Positions 54,323-64,000 of a stretch of 64,000 nucleotides of DNA are shown here, piece by piece. Below the pieces are notes generated by a model. That model was not told where the DNA came from, did no database searches, and saw nothing but the letters and a program-made list of their open reading frames with translations. The DNA lies in contig CM073198.1 of assembly GCA_037042915.1 (NCBI GenBank), forward strand, positions 1,860,001 to 1,924,000. Direction: 5' to 3'. A program made the position numbers and the translations under genes. Within the stretch, counting starts at the first letter, position 1, and the number at the start of each line of letters is the position of its first letter. This stretch comes from Auricularia sp. M13. Lineage: Eukaryota; Basidiomycota; Agaricomycetes; Auriculariales; Auriculariaceae.

Positions 54323-55854
54323 TCACGAGTTCATGCGCTCAACATGAACCTGCACCCCATTCGTCCCCCGGCGCGCACGCGGCGTCATCTGCCCATCCGA
54401 AAGGGCGACGTGCGAGAACGCCACATCGCGGTCCTGCTCGTCGGAGCCAACAACGCTCACGCGCACGGGGACGGCTCCAAACGCCTCCTCCTCGTCCCGC
54501 GCGATCTTCTCCACATACATGCTGTCCTCATCGCCGACGTTAGTCGCAAGATGGCTCATCGCGAGCGTCTCCGTCTGCGTCGCGCCGAGCGTGTTGCGCT
54601 TCGCGCCCGTCCCGCCAAACGTCACCTGCTGCGCGGCGCTGCTGCTATGCAGGTTCAGCCCGCTGCGCGCCGAGTTGCTGCTCGGCGGGCTGCTCGTCGA
54701 GAGGTGCAGGTCCGAGTTCGAGCCGCGCGAACGCAGGGTGAGAATCAGGCGGCACGCCAGGATGTTGGGGAACATGATGCTGAGCGGGATGTTGAGTGCC
54801 TGGAGGACGGCCTGCGGCTGCAGGTAAAATGCGCCGTTCAACTGTGAAACCCGTCAGCGTTTCCTGATGAAAAACTGATGACGGGAGCTGCCCACCAAGT
54901 TCGCCACGCTGATCAACACGAAATAGCCAAGTCCCTGACGCATGGCGCGTTCAGCGTCGCGTTGGGAGGGCTGGGCGGAGACACACCTCGTTCACGAACG
55001 TCGTAACAAAAGAGGTGCTCTCGCTGGCGGACCGGGTGAAGCGGTAGCGCATGGAGAAGGCCTTCCAGAGGGTGAGACCCGTGACTAACGAGTCGAATAG
55101 CAGCGGCGCAATGAAGAAGCCCGTGACGTGCTTGGAACCGTGTTTTGCGACCTTACGGAATAAATGAAAAGTTATTTGCAGGACTATAACACTCACGGGA
55201 AAACACGGGCCTGGGACGGTAGGGGGTCCGAGGGGCAGCAGGACCATTTGGGTGATGACGGCCCAGTACTGGTAGATGAAGACGCCGGCGAGCGTGGCGA
55301 GCAGACCGCCGAGCATCCAGGTCTTGCGGCCGAGGAATGCGTATGTCCGGATGAGCAACACGACTGCATCATGGAAAGGTTAGAGAAGGTGCCAATTGGC
55401 TCATAGAATGGCGGAGGACGTACGCTCGGCGCTGGCCATGTTGAATGTCATGAGGACTGCGAGCTGGGCGTTAGGGGAGAAGAGGGTGAGAAAGGGGAAC
55501 AAATGGGCGCACGGGGGACGACTTTGTAGTTCTTGAGGCAGGACGAGAGGCTGTGGTTGGTGGTGTAGACCCAGAGTGTGTACGGGACGACGCAGACCGG
55601 CTGAGTACGGACAGACTTAACAGGGGGCGAGCTCGGGGAACGGGGAGTGTAGTGCGCACCCAATAGCGGCAGAAGAGGTAGATGCACTTGACGGGGGTCC
55701 ATTTCTTGCGCCAGATGAGGTGGTACTCGCGCGTGAGGGACGAGAGCCAGTCCCAGACGACGATCGAGTACAGCGAGCAGAAGTAGACCTGCTCGACGAA
55801 CACGATGCGCTGTGCGAACGCGATCTGCTCGGGCGTCGGGACGGGCGCGGACAT
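54323..55854 (-). CDS. Multi-pass membrane protein, copy 3
   Basis: Seven exons: 55854-55660, 55600-55523, 55463-55424, 55363-55197, 55151-54987, 54934-54896 and 54841-54323; 400 aa, all GT-AG. The N-terminus has VFVEQVYFCSLYSIVVWDWL and REYHLIWRKKWTPVKCIYLF in one exon, where copy 2 has two micro-exons. Then follow VVPYTLWVYTTNHSLSSCL, LLIRTYAFLGRKTWMLGGLL, GFFIAPLLFDSLVTGLTLW, GYFVLISVANLLNGAFYL and IPLSIMFPNILACRLILTLR. The RLILTLR element at the end of the last helix is common in this basidiomycete family. The C-terminal tail of about 130 residues is Ser/Thr-rich and probably cytosolic. No known ligand or partner. Confidence 0.85.
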
Positions 55855-56308
55855 CCTCGGGACGGCGGGGGGGAGATGGGGGAACGTGGACGGTGGGCGG
55901 GCGGCGAATTCCTCGACGCCGTCTTTATTGGCACGGCACGCGCTGGCTCAGGGGCCTGTCATTCATTCAGTCCAAAGCTTGCCTTCCGCCGCGGCACCAA
56001 TTCTATTACTGTAAATCCCCCTCGCAAACGGCCATGTAATACGCACGAGCCCGGACTGTGCCAACCGACTCGGATAGCAGTGGGCAGCCAACGCCGATGA
56101 GGACACATTCATACGGGGTAGCACTACCATCGCCCGCCGTGCTTGTCACGCCCCACGCCACTGCCCGGGCAATCGATCGTCGCGGCGGGCCAACTCGAAA
56201 AGGAATAAACATCGTCGTGAACCGGCGGAGTCTGAACACGCGACAATGACCCTTGACTATCCACAAAGAATATTTCCTGTTATCTGCAATTTTCGCCCCT
56301 TTCACAAC
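55855..56308. other. Intergenic region before the tRNA gene
   Basis: About 450 bp holding the promoter of membrane protein copy 3 and the 5' flank of the tRNA gene. No further gene seen. Confidence 0.45.
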
Positions 56309-56392
56309 GCGTTAATGGGGTAGTGGTAACCTTGATCGTTGCCACTCAGAAGCTGTATCGATCAGCCGGGGGTTCGATTCCCCCTTAACGCA
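56309..56392 (+). tRNA. tRNA-Gly (GCC) with 13-nt intron
   Basis: The acceptor stem GCGTTAA pairs perfectly with TTAACGC at the 3' end. The D-arm is GGGT-loop-ACCT, and the anticodon stem GATCG/CGATC encloses TT-GCC-A. The T-arm is GGGGG-TTCGATT-CCCCC, with discriminator A. A 13-nt intron (56345-56357, CTCAGAAGCTGTA) sits one base 3' of the anticodon, the canonical position. A-box (TGGGGTAGTGG) and B-box (GGTTCGATTCC) are good. No CCA is encoded, as expected for a eukaryote. Confidence 0.93.
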
Positions 56393-56410
56393 TCATATAT
56401 ATCGGCGCAA

Positions 56411-56415
56411 TTTTT
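56411..56415 (+). terminator. RNA polymerase III terminator (T5)
   Basis: TTTTT 19 bp after the tRNA end on the same strand, the expected Pol III stop. Confidence 0.75.
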
Positions 56416-57864
56416 GTTCTTGCTTCGCGCTGTGTGTGAGTCCAACGGTATTGTATCCTCTGGTTTTATGGTCACTGATTTAGCTTCAAACACAGGGCCT
56501 ATGAACAGAGGCTTCACTTTTGTGCCGGTAGTTTGTCCAGTACGACCAGCCGAAACGCGTCAGGCTTAACTTCTTACTGGTCTACTGGATTCCCTCGGCA
56601 CCTTACTCCTCAACGGTCACTTGCAGGATCTGGTGGCTCCTCAACAATCTCCCAGTCACATGTAATAAGATCCTACACTTGAAGACCATTTCCAACGAAG
56701 AAATGCTCGTCTTAACTATCTATTCACCCTCAACCGGAGTCAGCATACCCTTGAGCATCGGGTATGAAGACGCTAGTGCAGATTTCTGGGTGGGATAGTA
56801 TGAGCTTTCCGCATCTCACAAGAGAATCACAAGAAAGAACTTCGAATTTTCCAAGTTGAAGCTGTTTTTGCAGTCTGTAAAATCCTGAAGGGGGTATGCG
56901 GGCCGCCGGGCCACACGGACCGATTACTCCATAAGGTAGTTCAGGATTTTCCTAATAATCTGACGCTCGCAAAATTCTCAGTTCTTTCCTGTGAAAGTGT
57001 TCGCATTCGCCGACGACCAAATAGGCAGCTGACACTTGGCTGACCATGCAGAACCAAGTGCGTGCCGATCACTTCCTGAATGGGACTCGGAGACTCGACA
57101 AGAAGACTCAGAAGAATGCTCTCCAGCCCGACGTGACCCGAAAAGGCGAGCCCATGCTGCAATCTCTACTGTATGCCCCTTGCGGTCGGAGGATTGCGAC
57201 ACTCAGGCTGAACGCGTAGCTGACGTTGGCCCGATAGCAGTGTCAGATCAGAAACGAAAATCAACGATACAGTACAACGACTGCTGAGGTATGCGCCAAG
57301 CCGTCAGCCGTATCGTTTGCGGAAGAGTTCTGAAGCGGCATACAGAGTAGGTACCACGATACTTAGAAGAAAAGTGAGTCCAGAATGCAGGAAAGCCCGA
57401 CGACGGCAGATTGCGGTGCTCTTCCTCGTACGCGTCCCGCGACTTGCGCTCTTGCCCCCGCGTCCCGGCGAGGACTGATCACGCGAATCTCCTTGCATGA
57501 GACCGAGGATCCATGTGCTGCGGATAATTGCACGGGCTTGGCAAAGATTCGCATCGAGCGCATCGCCTTGTCTTATCAAATATCGACCTCATATGGGAGG
57601 ACGCCGGAGGCCAGTGGCTCTGGATGCTCTGGGCTTGCTAAGCATCCGCCGTCGGTGCACATGCTCTGGTCTGTTCAGCTGGGGAAGAAGAGCCTGGTTG
57701 CATGATGATGCTGCACGCCAGAGTTCTCAAAGCTGATGCTTGGATCGCGCGAGGTGTGATCATTCGACGAGGAGCCCCTGTTCAGAGTACAGTACAAATA
57801 CCTGGGTTGTGGCTATCATGCTTTGGTCGTGCTCGTGCTCCCAGTGTCATACGCGTTGTCTACG
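56416..57864. other. Intergenic region between tRNA and protease
   Basis: About 1.45 kb. Frames up to about 106 codons exist on both strands but none has motifs. The promoter of the protease should lie in the last few hundred bases; no clear TATA box is seen. Confidence 0.45.
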
Positions 57865-59430
57865 ATGTTCGTCCTCAAGGCTGCCATCGCCGCTGCTCTC
57901 GCGCTCGTCGCGTCTGCCGCGCCCTCTAAGCCGCTGCACCCCGTGCATACCTACGCCGGCGCCGTCAAGCCTAACTCGTACATCGTCAAGCTGAAGGCCG
58001 ATGCGAACAAGGACGCGCTTCTGGCGTCGCGTCCTGACATCGCTGCTGGCGTGACGCACCCTGAGTGGGACGCCGAGCTCCTCAACGGGTTCGCCGGCTC
58101 CTTCAATGCTGCTCAGCTGTTTGCGCTCCGCACCAGCGACCTGGTTGAGAGCATCGCCGAGGACGGCATCTTCACCATCCAGACCACGCAGTAAGCTGTA
58201 TCCTGTATACCTGGGGGGCGAAGCTCAGTTGTGGCACTACTAGGACCAACGCGCCCTGGGGTCTCGGACGCCTGACCGCCACGAGCCGCCTCTCCGGCTC
58301 CACGACGGCGCTGAACTACACTTACCGTTACGACGACGCTGGCCGCGGCACTGGTGTCGACATCTACATTGTCGGTGAGTCGTATACCTGTTTGTCCTCT
58401 GAATTGCCAAGCTTGACATTAACTCCTCAGACACCGGCATCAACACCCAGCACGTGAGTCTCGACTCTCAACTCTACATGTGTCTCAGCGTGCTGACATT
58501 GCTTTTCTTCACCAGGTCGAATTCGGAGGCCGTGCGACCTTCGGTTTCGCCGCAGGCAGCCTTCCCCGGGTTGATGACCACGGCCACGGCACGCACGTCG
58601 CGTGAGCATCCCAAATAGCATCTCATATGGGGCAGATACTGATCGAACCCAGGGGCATTGCTGCCGGCGCTCGCTTTGGCGTGGCTAAGAACGCGAACGT
58701 CATTGCCGTCAAGGTCCTCAACAGCGGCGGGTGAGCCCCGTTCCACCGTGTATGCCTGCACTTGTCTCAACGACTTCGAAGTAACGGCACCCTCGCGGAC
58801 GTCGTCTCTGGCTTCAACTACGTCCTCACTGCTGCTCGCGCGTCCGGCCGCCCGTCGATCGCCAGCGCGTCCCTTGGTGGTAGTGTACGTTGAGGTCCAC
58901 TGGCAGCTCTCCCATGTCTGATTCATTGCTTTCGAAGATCTCCACCAGCATCGATGACTCCGTCGTCGCGCTCGTCAACGCTGGTGTCCACGTCGTCGTC
59001 GCTGCGGGCAACAACAACGTCAACGCCGCCAACGTCTCGCCTGCTCGCGTCGCGGGCGCCATCACGGTCGGCGCCACCACCATCGGCGACGCGAAGGCCT
59101 CGTTCTCCAACTACGGCAGCGTCCTCGACATCCACGCGCCCGGTGTTGACGTGAGTCCGGAGTCGTACTGCGCAATGCCCATATCCAAGACTGGTACTCA
59201 TCATCCCACTATAGATCACCAGCGCGTTCATCGGCTCGACGACCGCGACGTACGTCTACAGCGGCACCTCGCAGGCGACGCCGCACGTCTCGGGCCTCGC
59301 CGCGGTCTGGATCTCGCTCAACGGCAACACGTCGCCCGCGAACCTCGCCAGCTCGCTCTGGTCAGCCTCCGGCCAGATCTCGGGTCTCCCGAGCGGCACC
59401 GTCAACCGCCTCGCCCACTCCCCGGCGTAG
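57865..59430 (+). CDS. Secreted subtilisin-like serine protease (S8, proteinase K type)
   Basis: Eight exons: 57865-58190, 58244-58374, 58431-58453, 58516-58601, 58653-58730, 58782-58884, 58938-59150 and 59215-59430; 391 aa. The signal peptide MFVLKAAIAAALALVASAAP precedes an I9 pro-domain (SYIVKLKADANK to about residue 108). The catalytic triad spans three exon groups: Asp in IVDTGIN, His in DDHGHGTHVA and Ser in SGTSQATPHVSG. The oxyanion Asn is in VAAGNNN. The serine motif has Gln where most subtilases have Met (GTSMATP). The enzyme would be exported, cleave its pro-domain and degrade external protein. The length is usual for fungal proteinase-K-like enzymes. Confidence 0.95.
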
Positions 59431-59852
59431 AATGTAACGAGTTCTACATACGCGTGTTGTACGAACTTGCTGTTTTACTACCGTTGTTGGTACATTCGGG
59501 AATGGAAGGTCTTGTTGTATGTACTCGGGCTACATTCGTTCAATGAATACAACATGCTCTGAACAACATGTGCTCTGCAGCATCTCAGCTCGGCAACCTC
59601 GCGAGCTTAGCGCTTGTGGGTGAGAGTTCGTTCTAGTAAATTCTTCTCTCTTTCCAGCTTGTACTTGCTGAAAATGTAAGAGATTCGAACTGGGAATCCT
59701 TTCGGAGACGTCGCCGAGAGTAGCTGCCCCGACCTGTTAATTCTGACAGCTTGACAGACAGTTGTGGCAGCCTCGATTGATGACGTTGAGGCGCTCCAAG
59801 TCCGAGGCCAGCGGAAGCAATCGGACTTGAACGCGCCCTGCCGGAAACCACA
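59431..59852. other. Intergenic region between protease and RING gene
   Basis: About 420 bp holding the protease 3' end and the RING gene promoter. No gene seen. Confidence 0.45.
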
Positions 59853-61879
59853 ATGTCTGCACGCAACGACGGCAACGAGCTCTGGTTCTGTCACGAAGTG
59901 AGCGTCGCGGCTGGCCCGCCCGGTCTGCGCTGATGCATTCTGACCGCCGTCGCAGTGTCACGCGGAGATGCGGCCGCTCATGGTGCGCCTCGCGGGTGTT
60001 GTGCTGAGGCCTGGCACCCAGCGCTGATTCACTCGATCGATGCGCAGGTGCCCACGCCGCACTGTGCGTCGTGCAACAGCGACTTTGTCGAGAAGGTCTG
60101 TCGCCGCCGTCCGCCCCGGCGAGCACACGCGCATGACTAATGCGCCACGGCTGCTGCTGCAGATTGAGAACCAGGGCGGCGAGGACGACCCGCGCGAGTA
60201 CATGCAGGGCGGCGGCGTCCCTGGCGACCTCGACGTCTTCGGCACCCTGCTCGCCAACATGCTCATGGGCGGCGTCCCTGGCCGAGCAGCCGCGCCTGCA
60301 GGCGGCCGCACGCTCGGTGGCGGCGGCGGCGGAGGCCTGCGCTTTGAGCTGCACACAGGCGGCTCCGGCGGAACTACATCCCGGACCTTTGTCCTGGGTG
60401 GCCCGAACACGCTAGGCGGCCAGCGCGACGACGGCCAGCCGCCCTTGCTCGCACCGTACGTAGCGTGCGCGCTTCCCGGATTGCAGCTGGACGCTAATCG
60501 TCACTGCCCCCCCAGCTTCCTGGACGACGCCTTCAGACACGACTTTGGCGATGAGCGCCCCAACACCGAGCGGCCCCGCGGCGAGCGCGCCCGTATGCCT
60601 TTGAATCCGCTCTTCAATCCCGCAATCCTTGCGCTGCTCGGCGGGCACCCTATGATGGCCGGCGCCATGCGCAACGGCCAAATGGGCGACTACGTGCTGG
60701 ACCAAGAGGGTGCGCCTTACCGTTTCCGTTCATCAGGCGCTACGCCGACGCTTATCGCGCCCGCAATGTAGCCATGGACCAGATCCTGACGCAGCTCATG
60801 GAGGCGGGCAATGCACATCGGCCCGTGCCCGCGCCAGAGGACCAGATCTCGCGCCTGCCCCGCCGCAAGGCGACCGTTCAGAACTACCTCGACGCAGACG
60901 AGGAGACGCGCAGCCGCGAGTGCGCGGTGTGCAAGGACACATTGTTGCCCTCGCCGGACTCGAGCGAGACGGAGGTGCAGCTGGTCAAGCTGCCGTGTGT
61001 CCACGAGTTCCATGAGGACTGTATCGTGCCATGGCTGAAGAACAGCGGAACGTGTCCTGTGTGCCGGTGCGTGCCCTGTGCCTGCATTGGCCACTTCATC
61101 TCATTCCATCATGCAGGCACCAGCTTGTTGCGCAGCCGTCCCCGCACGGGCATGACCAGCCGCCGCAACAACCCCATGAGCAGCGGGAGAGGTCCGACCG
61201 CGGGACCAACGTGCCCAACATACCGGGATTGCGCACGCTCGGGAACATTGCAAGCAATGTCTACCACCAGCTTCGGCACCCGGGATCCTCGTCACAACCC
61301 ACCAACAATAACAATAATCCTAACTCTAACAACCCTGGTACCAGTCACAACAACAATCCCGGCGAGCCCTCGTCTTCTTCCGCGTCTCCTCAATCAGCAG
61401 GGTCGTCGTCCCCTTCGCAAGGCACGTTTGGGCGCCGCTCGCCGTCGCCAAGTATGGATTACTACAACATGGTGCACGGGAACGGCGGACGGCCGTACTC
61501 GCCGCGGCCGCCACGCAGGACGAACAGCGGCGGGTACATCTTGGGGAGCAGTCCGCCTAGGACCGGCCGCGACAGCCCCGAGACGCGCCGGCCGTATACG
61601 TTCGCGCCGCCGCGCGAGTTGTATAACCCGTGGGACACTGCGCCCGCGCCCGGCGTGTCGCAGAGCCCGATACACCCGCCCGGCAGCCCCGGCCCCGGCG
61701 GCTCTGGTGGGCAGCGCAGTCCGCGCGACGGTGCGCGCTCGCCCAATCACTCGAGGCGGTCGAGCAACGGCAACGGGAACGGGAACGCTAGCGGCAATGG
61801 CAACAGCGCGTCGAACCGCCCCAGGTCGCCTGGCGCGGGCCCGCCGCCGTTCCCTGGTGGTTGGCATGACCTGGACTGA
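59853..61879 (+). CDS. RING-H2 E3 ubiquitin ligase (RNF126/BCA2-like)
   Basis: Seven exons: 59853-59897, 59956-59982, 60048-60095, 60163-60455, 60516-60709, 60772-61066 and 61117-61879; 554 aa. An N-terminal zinc ribbon is split over three small exons (LWFCHECHAEM, then PHCASCNSDFVEK). The central RING-H2 reads CAVCKDTLLP, LPCVHEFHEDCIVPW and CPVCR, a complete C3H2C3 set. The C-terminal 250 residues are Ser/Pro/Asn/Gly-rich and disordered. The combination of N-terminal zinc ribbon and RING-H2 is that of RNF126/RNF115-type ligases, which take part in protein quality control and trafficking. It would bind E2 through the RING; substrates are unknown. A Gly tract (about residues 120-150) is low-complexity. 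Confidence 0.92.
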
Positions 61880-62303
61880 ATTTCAACCACGGTCTATGGC
61901 TGTCCGGTGAGGGAGATATCGTCTTAGTTGAGTTTGATCTCAATGTGTTTGTGTCCATTGCCTGCTCTTGGTTGGAATCCCGCTCGGCCTTGTTGTTCCC
62001 GTCCCCTTCCTTGCTGTCGCTGCCGCCTCCACGCAAATGTACTTCGGACCCCGTGCCTTGCCTCTGCCCCCCGCTCCGATAGATATGAGTATTGTACAAT
62101 GTACGTAGTGTCACAGGACATGTAAACGACGCGTGATGCCTTCAAATCGTGCTCGGACGCAATGTACTGTAACAAACTGTACGTAAAGTGTGATTTGGAT
62201 TTGAGCGGAGTCGACACGCGACTGACTCCGAAAATCTCCGTTCCTTTCATCCACCCACCGTCGACCGAATCCGACAGCTGTCGAACGAATCCAATCCAAT
62301 CTA
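61880..62303. other. Intergenic region after the RING gene
   Basis: About 425 bp, the 3' UTR of the RING gene and the promoter of the next gene. No gene seen. Confidence 0.45.
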
Positions 62304-63262
62304 ATGTCGAGCAAGAAACGCACCTCGACGAGCGCCGCGGACGACGACGACGCGGACTTTTTCGACCCCTCGGACGCCGACTCGGAGAACGCTGCCACCA
62401 AGCCGCCCGCACGCAAACGCGCGCGCAAATCCGCCGCCGGTGCCGCCGACACGGACTCGGACATAACGCGCATCCTGGCGCTCACCAGCGGCGAGCTGCA
62501 GAAGTGCGAGCATGGCGAGCTGGTCGCGTACGTCGAGGCGCTGCAGCGCGCCGTGCGCGATGGGTCCTCGGGCAAAGCTTCTGCCGCTGCCGCGCCTGTG
62601 GTTGTGAGGAGCGGGGTGCCGGACGACCGGCTTGCGGGCGAGGTCGAGAAGACGCGCGAGATCATGGTCAAGGCTATCAAGAAGAGCATGACTTGGAAGG
62701 TCTGTGCTCAACTCAAATTTACTCCGTCCTCGTCACGGTGGCACGCACGCTGACCGGTCTTGATTCATTTCATTTCGCTATTTTGCGCACTCAAAATTTT
62801 TACTTATCTGCGAGTAGCCGTCGTGCAAGAGCGGGCCGGGCGCCAAGTTCTCGTACAGCGCGGTGCTCACGGACGACAGGGTGCTGCCGCTCATGCTCGG
62901 GATGAAGGCGACGGACCGCTTCAAGGCGAAGCGCATGACGCAGGAGGAGTTCCAGGACAAGGTCGGGCACATCGAGGGGAGCGTGAGTGCTTTCGCTTTG
63001 CATTCGGGGAGTCGGAGAACGGGCGGCTGAACAGCTCTGCGTACAGGTGCGCTATGCGACGCTGTACTTGAAGGGGAACGTCAATATCAAGTGGGACCAT
63101 GTGCGTTGCAATTGCTCCGACTCGTCAGGATGACTCACGCTGATTCATTGTTCGCCCACTCGCAGGACGGGAGGATGTTTAGCGTCAGTGGCTCGTATGG
63201 GTTCGTGCGTTTTGTCTTCCTTTATTATCTCGACGCTGATCTACCTGGTCTACAGAAAGTGA
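62304..63262 (+). CDS. Nuclear-type protein of unknown function
   Basis: Five exons: 62304-62699, 62818-62982, 63047-63100, 63166-63200 and 63256-63262; 218 aa. The N-terminus is acidic (DDDDADFFDPSDADSEN) and followed by the basic PPARKRARKS, a likely nuclear localisation signal. A helical stretch, GELQKCEHGELVAYVEALQR, and EKTREIMVKAIKKSMTWK lead to a compact C-terminal domain (FSYSAVLTDDRVLPLM, TLYLKGNVNIKW, DGRMFSVSGSYGK). The last coding exon is only 7 nt and supplies the end of GK and the stop. I recognise no named family. All splice sites are GT-AG and keep frame, so the model is probably right. Confidence 0.75.
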
Positions 63263-63974
63263 GGATGGTTTGCGGACACGGACTCGATATAGAATCGTGG
63301 CTACAGTATGCTCATGAGCTCGGTAATCCAACGCCGTTGGCGAGCGCCCTGCACTGAAACGCATGGGTGGCGTCACTTATGGACTCGCTCTCAGACGCTA
63401 TGAATTCCCACTCCGTGGCGCCTGAGGTGTGGGAGGAGAGTGCAGCGATCGCAGTGCAAGGTCTATTCACAAACTTCAGCTATCAGTATCACGCTTTCCA
63501 GCATAGGACTCGGATATTTATTGGTTTGCGAGCACCCTTTTAAATAGGCCAAATTTATGCTGAGAAAGCTTGATATGCTGCCTGCGGGGTTTCCGGGGCA
63601 TTATGGGCCTGCGTCCGTCGGAGATCGCATTGACCGCGAGGTGCGTCCAAGTGTCCGGCGACAACTGCTGACTGCTAACCCTGGCTCTGCTACTTGTTGC
63701 AGCAGCAGGCCGTTTATGACGGGTGTATGCGTGTGGTGTGCGGAGACCCCGATGGCGGCGCTTGCTTTCTCATTCATGCTTACTATTCAGATGCTTTGCT
63801 GACAAAGAACTGCTCGACCGCTGCCATGGCCAAAACCAGCCTGCCGTCTCCGACTGCCGGTCCCGGGCATGATGCAATGGACGTGAAAGAAGGGTTATTT
63901 AAGTACGGGTCGCCGTGAATCCGCAGCTGACAGCTCTCATCCTCAGATCGACTCGCCAACGTTCATCATAGTCC
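63263..63974. other. Intergenic region before the edge SDR gene
   Basis: About 710 bp without a supportable gene. A TATA-like TTATTTAAGTA lies near 63896, about 75 bp before the SDR start codon. Confidence 0.45.
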
Positions 63975-64000
63975 ATGGCATCGCTCGCAGGGAAGATCAT
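63975..64000 (+). CDS. SDR family protein, first codons only (cut by window edge)
   Basis: The last 26 bp read ATGGCATCGCTCGCAGGGAA and on, coding MASLAGKI. This is the same start as the SDR gene at 31984 (MASLAGKII), with one silent difference in the part visible. The gene continues beyond the window. From eight residues the family assignment rests only on this match to a neighbouring paralogue. Confidence 0.65.

Noticed and set aside
1-64000. CRISPR arrays, bacterial operons or a biosynthetic gene cluster
   Set aside because: The window is eukaryotic with spliced genes; no regularly spaced repeats were seen, and the enzymes present do not form a recognisable secondary-metabolite cluster.

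Overview
The window is nuclear DNA of a filamentous basidiomycete, most likely an Agaricomycete. Genes are dense, GC-rich and split by many 47-75 nt introns. The protein families fit that group: F-box proteins, an nSTAND/TPR NLR-like protein, multi-pass membrane proteins of a basidiomycete type, a DUF3605 protein and a proteinase-K-type protease. No species is assigned. Most gene models were spliced by hand from GT-AG (in two cases probably GC-AG) sites that keep the reading frame and rebuild recognisable family motifs.

Left part (1-13.4 kb): an F-box-like gene, NAD(P)H-hydrate epimerase (-), an NLR-like protein with an N-terminal helical bundle, an nSTAND-type NTPase and TPR repeats (+), and a divergent pair of a DUF3605 protein (-) and a small coiled-coil protein (+). 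Next comes one long LINE-type retrotransposon on the minus strand. A 36-nt poly(T) (its poly-A tail) and a perfect 13-bp target-site duplication fix its ends at about 13.4 and 24.9 kb. It has an open ORF1 with a CCHC knuckle, an open 1796-aa ORF2 with endonuclease and reverse transcriptase, and an unusually long 5' region. The stretch 25-28.4 kb shows no convincing gene.

Middle part (28.4-48.3 kb): this region was shaped by local duplication. A heat-inducible-looking Hsp20 gene exists in three copies. Two of them carry the divergent neighbour thiamine pyrophosphokinase, intact in one place and a truncated remnant in the other. POP1 (RNase P/MRP subunit) is intact at 42.9-45.6 kb, preceded by two decaying partial copies. 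A secreted protein at 36.3-39.2 kb grew by in-frame duplication of a phase-0 exon. An SDR-family reductase, a Pex30/Pex24-type peroxin and a mitochondrial-type membrane protein lie between.

Right part (45.9-64 kb): three related multi-pass membrane protein genes (two of them with 6- or 9-nt micro-exons), a decayed copy of one of them, a second F-box-like gene, a tRNA-Gly(GCC) gene with a 13-nt intron, a subtilisin-like secreted protease, a RING-H2 ubiquitin ligase and an unknown nuclear-type protein. At the very edge is the first exon of a second SDR gene whose start matches the one at 31 kb.

The genes form no single pathway or operon. The themes are duplication and decay, and housekeeping (NAD(P)HX repair, thiamine, RNase P, peroxisome, ubiquitin) mixed with lineage-specific sensing and surface proteins.
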